Shown one piece after another: positions 54,241 to 63,020 of a stretch of 64,000 nucleotides of DNA. The DNA lies in assembly GCA_030180135.1 (NCBI GenBank), contig CM058231.1:52896235-52960234 (forward strand). Direction: 5' to 3'. Both the position numbers and the translations under genes were made by a program. Each line of letters opens with the position of its first letter. Within the stretch, counting starts at the first letter, position 1. Source of the DNA: Orychophragmus violaceus (Eukaryota > Streptophyta > Magnoliopsida > Brassicales > Brassicaceae). The notes beneath the pieces were generated by a model that had not been told where the DNA came from, did no database searches, and saw only the letters and a program-made list of their open reading frames with translations.

Positions 54241-54938
54241 GATTCTCCTCAGGAATACATCCTGGAACTCCTGCAAAAGTTGTTTTATCTTGCTAGGCAC
54301 AACCTTCTTTGGGGCAGTTAATTTCATATAACAACCTTTAAAGACAAGAAGTAAGGTTGTATTATAAATTCCTTTTGGTTTCTGAAGCATGAGATTGGTT
54401 GTCTATTTGGTGGCAGGTGCTGATTGAGCTTTACTTTTCTTCATGCTTATCTGATCTTGATGAACTTCACTAAGGGTTAAAGGAACCAATATTTTCTTTC
54501 TGCCCTTGAACTCAAGTGAATGGTGATTTGTGTAGCCATCATGAGTTTCTATTCTTTTATATTGCTATGGTCTCTCAAGCAGAATATGACTTGCATCCGT
54601 GGGTAACACATCACACATAACTTCGTCTTCATACTTTCCAATGGACAAGGTAACCAATACTTGGCTGTCTACCTCAAGTTCACCTTCATCATTCAGCCAC
54701 TAACGTTTATAGGACTTTGGACGTTTCATCACTTGCAGCCTAAGTTTCTTAACCATTGATTCACTGGCTACATTGGTGCAACTCCCTCCATCAATGATAA
54801 GCCTGCAAACTTTATCTTGAACAATACACAAAGTGTGAAACATATTTTCTCATTGTTCATTCCATTCAGTTTTGGCTTGCACATTCATAAATCTTCTAGT
54901 GACTAAGTGACTAATAGCTCTCCTTTGGCTGGCATTGC
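54241..54938 (-). pseudogene. Gypsy-2 protease and linker remnant
   Basis: On the minus strand a retropepsin start IIDGGSCTNVAS is readable, with its catalytic Asp at plus-strand 54790-54792. Downstream, toward 54240, is a K/Q-rich linker with stops. No long ORF. Athila-3 interrupts at 54939, between protease and gag. Confidence 0.7.
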
Positions 54939-56113
54939 TGAAAGGTGTAGTTTTATCCCTATTCTACTGCAAGTGCACAGTTAATGCAATCATAGTATAT
55001 AAGGTATCGAATCCCACAAGGACTCTCAGTCACACAATAGATTATTAGTAATTCAGATTGAATTAAGCGAAGCAGGTGTGAAAACAGTAAACGAAATAGC
55101 GAACGAATAAAGTGAGTTTGTAAGCAAGAAGGCAAAGCGTTAGGTTTCAGGAGTTCTCAGGAAATCAGGAACGCAAGCAATCAATCTATTTAGATCTAAT
55201 CAATAACTGTTCTAGAACTCAAACACGGATATAGAATTAACCAAATTCCTTTGCGATAATTCTCTAAGTCTAAGTGCAGCAAACCAAACTTTTGTTTGCA
55301 AGAACTAACTGATTAAACTAGCATTAATACCAAGTTTGATATGTTCACAATTAACCTAAACCAAACTTCCGTTTGCGAGAAGTTTAATTGCTTATCTAGG
55401 TTCTTTCTAGTTAAATTAACCAACTTCCGCTGCATTAATCAACCTAACATCATAATTCTGATTAGCTACTTCAGATTAAGCATTAAGAACAACTTAGATA
55501 AAGAACTAGCAGATATGAATCTCTACAGATTAATTTAACTATAATTCTCTGAAATCCTTAATGAGAATCCTTCAACCTAACAGGAGATCTACTCAGACAT
55601 ATTCATCGAGACAGAAAATATCATAAGTAGAAAACCAAATATCATATAATCAAATAAGAACTGGGGTTCAAAATCAAGTCTCTTTCGAGAACCAAACCAG
55701 CCCCTAAAATCTCCTAAGAGAATAAAACTTAGTTCTGAAGCATCCGCCTAAACAATGGCTTAAAAACTCTATTTATAACCTAAAACACGAATTGGGGCTT
55801 CTTTGTAAATATCAGGAACTTCTGGGCAAAACTGCAATTTCTTTATTCTTCATTTAACCGTCGTTTGGCCCATCTCGCGTGTGCAACGATCGATGCCACT
55901 AGTGTGTCGATCGTTGCGTCTCTGAAATATCGACAGTGAGGTCTACCTCTCGGCCAAATACTCTAATTAGCTCCAGAAAGTGCCATAATCACCAAATATG
56001 CTCCAAATGTGCTTGTACCTAATAAACACCTGAAAAGACTCTAAAACATAGTAAAAGACTCGATAAATGACACATATACCATGGTTAAAAACCCTAAAAT
56101 CCATGGTATATCA
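54939..56113 (-). repeat. Athila-3 3' LTR
   Basis: 1175 bp. It has a palindromic doublet at 55881-55916 with cores at 55887 and 55908 (21 bp). It is more distant from the Athila-1/2 LTRs than those are from each other. Confidence 0.93.
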
Positions 56114-57490
56114 ACTCCCCCACACTTAGGTCTTGCTTGTCCTCAAGCAAAACAGAGAACTAAATGCAGTCAAGAGGTTTGAAAGCTTTCAGAAACTCTT
56201 TTCATTATAGAAGCAACAATACTCAGATTCCCCTTAGTAAACCACTGAAAGAATCAATCACAGGATATCAGGACCAACATGTACTTCCCCCACACTTAGC
56301 AACTGTCCTAAGTAAACTCCACAATCACATTCAAGCATTCAAATTCTCCCTACTGACTTCTGCAAGTATTTAAGTGCGGTCTCACCCAAGGAGTATCGAT
56401 CAAAGGGCACATGGATTCTTACCTTATCAGCTCTAGACCACCATACTATCTTTCTCTAGTCCCTTTCTTCTCTTTCCCTTCTTTAACAACTGATTTTTCC
56501 CACATTGGGTATCATTTTATTTTTTTTATCAGTGTTCTTCCCGTTATGGGGTGTACTTTGGACACATTCCATGGATGCATAAGGGATAATAGTGTTTGCT
56601 ACTATTCTCATGACCACTTCGGAGTTACTAACTCATCCTCAGTTTATTATTATATTTTTTTTTTACTTTATAGAAGGGGAGAAGGGAACTAAATAGGATA
56701 GGTTGACAGGCTGTGTCAGAACTAACAGGGAATCCGACACAAAGTATACCAAGCCCTTAGGTGAGAAATCTAAGTCAGTATTAAATTGAAGTCAGTAAAA
56801 GGATCCTCTGATACCTGAAGTGATGTGGGTGTTCCCAGTAGGTTGATCTGTGTCTGGGTTTTCTAATGGCCAGAGATAGATCCTGCAACTTCATCCCAAT
56901 GGTTACTTAAGTTCCTGCAAGTCTTGTAAATCTTCTCAGAAAATCATAGTTTCTCACTTAAACATTTTGACTCAATAAAACAATTTTTTTGAAAAATGGA
57001 CTGACTCTTAAGAAAACAGAAAGATAAACGTCAGTAGCACCTCCCCCACACTTAAGACACACTGTCCCCAGTAGTGTCAAGCGAAGGATCGGTAAAAAGA
57101 AAACAAAAATTGTTAAAGTTCTGTTGAGTTCTGTCGGGTTTACCTCTGTCGCTCATGCATCGATCGTTGCACTAAGTGCATCGACCGTTACTTGGCGATT
57201 TTCGTGTATGGTCGATCGTTGCTCAGGACCGTAACGATCGCTGCAATGCGATTCCGATCGTGTTGTGACGATCGGCACGGAAGTGCGTCGATCGACACAG
57301 AAGTGCGTCGATCGACGCACTGCGATTTCGTCCGAGACCTGCAATCATAAACTCACCAGAAACAAAAACAAACGTAAAATCCTAACAAAACACCAAAAAT
57401 TAAGTAGAAAAACACCAGTACCTAATGGTGGGTTGCCTCCCACCCAGCGCTTGTTTAAGGTCAATAGCTTGACCGGACGGACAAGAATTT
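56114..57490 (-). other. Athila-3 3' region with three polypurine-like tracts
   Basis: Homologous to 24338-25692. Tract complements lie at 56115-56129, 56283-56298 and 57040-57056. The palindromic cluster is at 57160-57325. The conserved gggttgcctcccacccagcg block is at about 57431, directly after the gag-protease stop. No gene. Confidence 0.7.
57160..57325. repeat. Cluster of palindromic units in the Athila-3 3' region
   Basis: Seven units. The last two (gtcgatcgacac and gtcgatcgacgc, near 57287-57320) are preceded by nearly identical cagaagtgc words, so a recent local duplication is likely. Confidence 0.8.
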
Positions 57491-59824
57491 TCAGGCACCA
57501 GGAAATCCCAACAGAGACTTTTTCTGTCTCTGTCCAAGTCTCCTCATCCACGGTGGCGAGTAGGCTGTTGCAGAATGCTCATGTCCAAGAAAAGATGGAG
57601 TAAAATGTGCTCCAGGATCTATAATCACATTGTCATCAGGCTGCTCATCATCTGCATTCCTTATGGTGAATGTCTGCCCATCTATCAGTGGTCTACGCAG
57701 CTTATCCATCTCATAACGCAGCGGCTCATCTCCCAGATGGAGGTCTATCAGGCTGTTCCTAACATCTATCACCGCTTCTGCTGTAGCCAAAAATGGTCTT
57801 TCAAGCAGCAATGCTTCATCAGGATCACAGTCATATCTCAGCACTAAGAAGTCTGTTGGAACTAAGTAGTTTCCAACTCTCACCGGGATGTCCATCAGGA
57901 GTCCTTCAGGAACTCGTATGGACTGATCAGCTAGGACAAGAGAGGTCCTAGTAGGAGTAAAATCTAGCATGCCCAGCTTCTCTGCCACAGAGTATGGCAT
58001 CAAACTTCCAGCAGCTCCTAAATCACACAGAGAACGCCTGAAACTATCCTTAAAGATTGAACAATCAAGCACAAAGACTCCAGGATCAGGCAGCTTCTTC
58101 GGGATCTTAGTTAACAGAACATCACCAATATGCTGAGGAACTATAACCACCCAGTCTCTCAGCTCTTCATCTAGAGGCAGCATCTTGTTCAAATACCTCT
58201 GCACACATGGATGATAAGGTGGATCATCAGAAGTTGGAATTTCTTCCAATTCTTCACCAATCTCCTTTAGCTTCTTAAGCTCTTCAATTTCTCGCTTAAT
58301 TACTTTAGACACTGGGGAGTGTTGTTTAACAATCTGCGCATAAATCTCCTGTTGAGAGATCTCAGAGACTCCAGAGAATAAGCCATCAAGCTCTAAATCT
58401 GCATCAATACCATCATCACTCAGCAAATCTGTCTGTCCACGACGTGCATCGATCGACACTAAGTGTGTGTCGATCGTTGCAGTTCTGCAACTTCCACCCG
58501 AGAGTTTTTCACCAAAATCCGGGATTTCTTCTTCCTTCACCAATTCAGCTGTACTTAGCTCAAATTTTTCACCTAGATGAGATCCATCATTAACGTACAC
58601 AGACCAGGCCTTAATATGGGTGTCTGCTAGTCCTTTTCCCTTTATTGAGCTGGAAATCTGGTTCACTTGAGTATCCAACTGCTTCATGTGAGTGTTCAGG
58701 GACTCAAACTTCCCATTGAGGTCTTCATAGACAGCATCTAACTTCTTGTTGCAGTCCACAGAAATCTTGGTCTGGCTCTCCATTAGTTGTTCCATCATAG
58801 CTTCCATTCTACTCTCATGAGCTGTAGGTGCAGGAGGAGTCTGATAGGATGAAGATCCATAGGTTCTCTGAGTACCTTGTCCAAAGGTCTTCTGAAAACC
58901 ATTAGATGAGTTGCTGTTGAAAGCACTTTTCTGTCCTCCATTGAAGAATTTGTTTCCCTGTTGATTACCAAATCTATTACCTTGGAATCCAGAACCTCCT
59001 ATGCAATTCACATCTTCCTCCTGAGTGTCCTCCTCAGTTTGAATTACTTCTACATCTTGGGCAAAGTGGACAGCTTTCTTACCTGCTAGGAGATTGTAAA
59101 CTGTGTCCAGCCTAGATCTAATATCAGCTATATCAGAATTCTCTACACTTCCACCAGATTTCTTCCTCCTCTCATCAATAGTCTTGCAGCTGTTGCTGCC
59201 TATCAGATTCTCAATCAACTGCTTAGCTTGTGTAAGGGTCCTGGTGTTGAAGTTAGCATTACTGGAATTATCCAGTGCAGACTGATATGGAAGATCTATG
59301 CCTCTGAAGAAGATGCCAATCAACTGAACCTCAGTGAATCCATGCTGTGGGCAGTCACGCTGATACTGCTTAAATCTCATCCAGGCAGTCTTTAAAGGCT
59401 CCACAGCTCCTTGGGAAAAGGTTAGTATGTCCTGTCTAGACTGGTCTGAACGCGCATCATCATAGAAGTGACGCAGGAACTCACTCTTCAGGGCTGCCCA
59501 AGTAGTATACTGAGCAGGTGACAGCTGCTTTAGCCATGCACGAGCGTCTCCAACAAGACTGTGCGGAAAGAGCTTAAGGAACAGATAGTCCGGGCAGACT
59601 CCATCATACTTCATGCCAGTGACTACGTCCTCCAACGAATCAATGTGATCCATAGGCTGCTCCGTTGGATAACCATGAAATGCATTCTGTCTCATCAGCG
59701 AGTAGTAGATGGTTTTGATCTCAAAATCATTTCTTTCAAAAGCAGGAAGCACTAAAGCTGACCGGTTTGCGTGAAACTCATCCGTTCTGTTGTAGTCAGC
59801 TAAAGTCCTCTCACGTACAACCAT
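57491..59824 (-). CDS. Athila-3 gag and protease
   Basis: 777 codons without a stop, the longest open frame here. It forms the virus-like particle shell and its processing enzyme. Residues 1-60 hold ERTLADYNRTDEFHANRS and FEIKTIYYSLMRQNAF; the capsid domain continues to about 190 (SEFLRHFYDDARSDQSRQDI). A G/N/Q/F-rich segment follows at about 280-330, then a helical NKKLDAVYEDLNGKFESLN region. A linker near 455-475 includes in-frame palindromic-unit translation. The protease begins at residue 601 (DLGAAGSLMP), but where Athila-2 has LLLGRPFLATAG this copy has LLLERPFLATAE, so activity is doubtful. A longer frame upstream is joined through one in-frame TAG at 59870-59872. Confidence 0.87.
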   Translation of the reverse strand: MVVRERTLADYNRTDEFHANRSALVLPAFERNDFEIKTIYYSLMRQNAFHGYPTEQPMDHIDSLEDVVTGMKYDGVCPDYLFLKLFPHSLVGDARAWLKQLSPAQYTTWAALKSEFLRHFYDDARSDQSRQDILTFSQGAVEPLKTAWMRFKQYQRDCPQHGFTEVQLIGIFFRGIDLPYQSALDNSSNANFNTRTLTQAKQLIENLIGSNSCKTIDERRKKSGGSVENSDIADIRSRLDTVYNLLAGKKAVHFAQDVEVIQTEEDTQEEDVNCIGGSGFQGNRFGNQQGNKFFNGGQKSAFNSNSSNGFQKTFGQGTQRTYGSSSYQTPPAPTAHESRMEAMMEQLMESQTKISVDCNKKLDAVYEDLNGKFESLNTHMKQLDTQVNQISSSIKGKGLADTHIKAWSVYVNDGSHLGEKFELSTAELVKEEEIPDFGEKLSGGSCRTATIDTHLVSIDARRGQTDLLSDDGIDADLELDGLFSGVSEISQQEIYAQIVKQHSPVSKVIKREIEELKKLKEIGEELEEIPTSDDPPYHPCVQRYLNKMLPLDEELRDWVVIVPQHIGDVLLTKIPKKLPDPGVFVLDCSIFKDSFRRSLCDLGAAGSLMPYSVAEKLGMLDFTPTRTSLVLADQSIRVPEGLLMDIPVRVGNYLVPTDFLVLRYDCDPDEALLLERPFLATAEAVIDVRNSLIDLHLGDEPLRYEMDKLRRPLIDGQTFTIRNADDEQPDDNVIIDPGAHFTPSFLGHEHSATAYSPPWMRRLGQRQKKSLLGFPGA
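58440..58490. repeat. Palindromic doublet in the Athila-3 gag-protease linker
   Basis: catcgatcgacac and gtcgatcgttgc, cores about 23 bp apart, translated as an in-frame ATIDTHLVSIDA-like linker. Confidence 0.78.
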
Positions 59825-59869
59825 CTCTCTACCTTGGGCCTGTCCATGACCCTGGTTCTGCTCCTGTTG

Positions 59870-60112
59870 CTATTGCTCAGGAGGATCGGGGATGACATTC
59901 CCTTCAGCATCAACCCTTTGCCAAGCAGCATTGTATGGGTTGTTATCTCGGTCCCTCAGGGTACCTTCAGCATCACGTACCAGAATCAACCGCTCTCGTA
60001 CCATCCTTTCTCTTCTTTCTCTTCTGTTAGCTCTCTCTAAACGTCCAAGTTCTTCAAGATCGAGATTAACTAAGTCCAACTTCGGATTACTTCTAGTTTT
60101 CTGCGTCTGCAT
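59870..60112 (-). pseudogene. Athila-3 gag N-terminus ending at an in-frame TAG
   Basis: It starts best at the ATG at plus-strand 60110-60112, eight bases after the leader interval. It encodes a charged segment (LEELGRLERANRRERRERM) and an acidic P/E linker. It stops at TAG 59870-59872, in the same frame as the 777-codon ORF. Athila-1 has a sense codon in this Gln-rich stretch, so the stop is probably a point change from CAG. Confidence 0.8.
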
Positions 60113-60119
60113 AAACTGT

Positions 60120-60234
60120 CTGTAATCGTCCGGCAACGATCGATGCTATCAGTGCAACGATCGTTTCAATCTCTGAATCGCCTAGTGACGATCGATGCAA
60201 GGGTGCAACGATCGACGCAGTGCGATATTGTTAC
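60120..60234 (-). other. Athila-3 leader interval of 115 nt with palindromic units
   Basis: Minus-strand cgcag/gtaaca at the start, ttacag at the end. Four GATC cores. It has the same length as in the other two Athila elements although the unit sequences differ. Confidence 0.55.
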
Positions 60235-60342
60235 CTGCGACAGAGAGAAAAACAGACAAAAATCAGCAACTAAAAAAAACAAAAACAAAACGAAAAATCC
60301 TAGTAAAACCCTAGGTTCTAAGCTATCGAAGACTCAAAGCGT

Positions 60343-60359
60343 CCCCGGCAACGGCGCCA
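60343..60359 (-). promoter_or_regulatory. Athila-3 primer-binding site (tRNA-Asp type)
   Basis: Minus strand TGGCGCCGTTGCCGGGG, six bases from the 5' LTR. Confidence 0.92.
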
Positions 60360-60365
60360 AAAACT

Positions 60366-61540
60366 TGATAGGTGTAGTTTTATCCCTATTCTACTGCAAG
60401 TGCACAGTTAATGCAATCGTAGTATATAAGGTATCGAATCCCACAAGGACTCTCAGTCACACAATAGATTATTAGTAATTCAGATTTAATTAAGCGAAGC
60501 AGGTGTGAAAACAGTAAACGAAATAGCGAACGAATAAAGTGAGTTTGTAAGCAAGAAGGCAAAGCGTTAGGTTTCAGGGGTTCTCAGGAAATCAGGAACG
60601 CAAGCAATCAATCTATTTAGATCTAATCAATAACTGTTCTAGAACTCAAACACGGATATAGAATTAACCAAATTCCTTTGCGATAATTCTCTAAGTCTAA
60701 GTGCAGCAAACCAAACTTTCGTTTGCGAGAACTAACTGATTAAACTAGCATTAATTCCAAGTTTGATATGTTCACAATTAACCTAAACCAAACTTCCGTT
60801 TGCGAGAAGTTTAATTGCTTATCTAGGTTCTTTCTAGTTAAATTAACCAACTTCCGCTGCATTAATCAACCTAACATCATAATTCTGATTAGCTACTTCA
60901 GATTAAGCATTAAGAACAACTTAGATAAAGAACTAGCAGATATGAATCTCTGCAGATGAATTTAACTATAATTCTCTGAAATCCTTAATGAGAATCCTTC
61001 AACCTAACAGGAGATCTACTCAGACATATTCATCGAGACAGAAAATATCATAAGTAGAAAACCAAATATCATATAATCAAATAAGAACTGGGGTTCAAAA
61101 TCAAGTCTCTTTCGAGAACCAAACCAGCCCCTAAAATCTCCTAAGAGAATAAAACTTAGTTCTGAAGCATCCGCCTAAACAATGGCTTAAAAACTCTATT
61201 TATAACCTAAAACACGAATTGGGGCTTCTTTGTAAATATCAGGAACTTCTGGGCAAAACTGCAATTTCTTTATTCTTCATTTAACCGTCGTTTGGCCCAT
61301 CTCGCGTGTGCAACGATCGATGCCACTAGTGTGTCGATCGTTGCGTCTCTGAAATATCGACAGTGAGGTCTACCTCTCGGCCAAATACTCTAATTAGCTC
61401 CAGAAAGTGCCATAATCACCAAATATGCTCCAAATGTGCTTGTACCTAATAAACACCTGAAAAGACTCTAAAACATAGTAAAAGACTCGATAAATGACAC
61501 ATATACCATGGTTAAAAACCCTAAAATCCATGGTATATCA
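60366..61540 (-). repeat. Athila-3 5' LTR
   Basis: 1175 bp, a near-identical copy of 54939-56113. Confidence 0.93.
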
Positions 61541-62617
61541 ATAGCCACTTCTTCTAATGACTTAGGTTCTTCTTGTTCTTCTTCTGAGTCAATCACGCCA
61601 TTATTTCTTATAACCATGATCTTTGTGTTGGTGCATTCATTGGAATAATGACAAAACCCTTGAATTTGAAGCACTAAATCTCTTTGGTCCTTGTAGAAGT
61701 CACTTTAGCCTTTCCTTTTGGGTCCTAATCTTCACTTTTAACTTTTGAAAAAGGCTTGTTGTCTTTTTTGAATCCTGACCTTTCTTCCTTGTGATAGTTT
61801 GGTTTTCCAAACACATAACTCGGCTTAGAACTCCTCCTTTTTAGTTACTTCTCTGTTGCGGCTTAGAACTCCTCCTTCTAACTCCACATAATGCTCAGTC
61901 TCCGGTCGGTCTATGATGTCTCTGTTGCGGCCTCCCGTGAATCTGGACATTGTTGCTTCACTGTCTTCTTGAATATCAGCTCTGAGAAACAAGGTTTCCA
62001 TCTCCTTGTAGTATTCTTCCACTGTTCTGCTTCCTTGTGTACAATTTCTCAGTTTGTAGTGTAGCTCTCTGTACTAGTGGCTGGGAACGAAACTCTTTCT
62101 CATAATAGCTTACATATGGGTCCATGTAACCACTATTAATCTCCTGCACGTCTCCTAGCAGTGACCAATTGATCCCACCAACTCAGAGCATAGTCTTTGA
62201 ACTGTGTTGGTGCGATTTTCACCTTATTTTCTTTTGTGTATTCTCTGCAGTTGAACACCAGTTCAATATTCTTCTCCCACTCCAAGCACTCACCAGGATC
62301 ATTAGTCCCTTGGAAAGAAGGAATCTTAAGTTTCAGGCCTGCTAAAGGATCTTTGGAAGGGTTTCTTTCTTAGCGATCGTGCCTTCTCCTTCTGTGGTGG
62401 CTTGAATTGGATGATAGTTATAATAATTTGCTGCTGCAACATTCTCTGTATTGTGGCTAGAACTCTTCCTTGTTCTTTCTATTTTAGAATGATGGATTTC
62501 TTCTCTAAACGCATCAAGCCATGCATTCATCATCATAGCCAATTTTTCTGTGACTGCTTCAATCAAAACCTTATTGTCTTTAGCACGGCTGTGTTCTTCT
62601 CCATTAGAGCTCACCAT
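61541..62617 (-). pseudogene. Gypsy-2 gag remnant
   Basis: It starts at an ATG at plus-strand 62615-62617 (MVSSNGEEHSRAKDNKV). The capsid part has MEEYYKEMETLFLRADIQED and TMSRFTGGRNRDI, the plant Ty3 chromovirus-like gag pattern. A knuckle-like GFCHYSNEC lies near 61640, but the first two cysteines of CCHC are gone. SEEEQEEPKS follows, then Athila-3. Several frames are involved, so it is a pseudogene. Confidence 0.78.
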
Positions 62618-62872
62618 GTTTCATGTCCAAAGAAAATCAAAGAACCGGTAAAGAGTTCTTTGGAGGAAGGAAACAAATCAATTTTTAGAGAATTAGAACA
62701 CTAAACCCTAATCGATCAGATCCGAAAACCTAAAAACCTAATTGATCAGATCAGAAGTCTAAGGGTTTTTAATTATCATAACAAATTCTTCGATGATCTG
62801 CACAAAATTCTCAGTTCTAAGAGGTTTTTTAGATTCGAGGTTTATCAAAACAAACCCTAAACTAACAGATCA

Positions 62873-62945
<73 letters not shown>

Positions 62946-62991
62946 TTCAGATCAGTAGAGAGTTGAAACGACACAAACTTTCACAAATTGT
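62618..62991 (-). other. Gypsy-2 leader
   Basis: About 375 bp between primer site and gag, non-coding, with repeated aacctaattgatcagatc-type words and the dinucleotide repeat listed separately. Confidence 0.55.
62874..62943. repeat. (AC)35 microsatellite
   Basis: Seventy bases of perfect ac dinucleotide repeat. It lies in the Gypsy-2 leader, about 50 bp from the primer site. Confidence 0.97.
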
Positions 62992-63002
62992 CTTTGATAC
63001 CA
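62992..63002 (-). promoter_or_regulatory. Gypsy-2 primer-binding site (tRNA-Met type)
   Basis: Minus strand TGGTATCAAAG, two bases after the LTR end tgatgcg/cgcatca. It is the usual plant Ty3 primer site with A in place of G at position nine. Confidence 0.75.
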
Positions 63003-63020
63003 CATGATGCGATCTTAAGA

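Larger units (their letters stand above)
54939..61540 (-). mobile_element. Athila-3: gag-protease-only Athila element
   Basis: Both LTRs are 1175 bp and differ at about nine positions by eye (0.8%). Termini are TGATAGG (right; TGAAAGG left) and ATATATCA-like GGTATATCA. Flanks are attgc (54934-54938) and atagc (61541-61545). On the minus strand: LTR, tRNA-Asp primer site, 115-nt leader interval, one long gag-protease frame, 3' region, polypurine tract, LTR. No polymerase, integrase or extra ORF. The total of 6.6 kb makes it the shortest Athila element here. Confidence 0.93.
36294..63020 (-). mobile_element. Gypsy-2: decayed Ty3/gypsy element hosting two insertion nests
   Basis: The element's own pieces are 36294-39246, 53832-54938 and 61541-63020. 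On the minus strand: primer site (62992-63002), leader with a dinucleotide repeat, gag, protease, reverse transcriptase, RNase H, integrase, polypurine tract and 3' LTR. The 5' LTR is represented only by tgatgcgatcttaaga at 63005-63020, which matches the LTR start taatgcgattttaaga at 36294-36309. Reading of reverse transcriptase continues across Tat-1, proving the insertion. All coding parts are broken. Confidence 0.85.
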
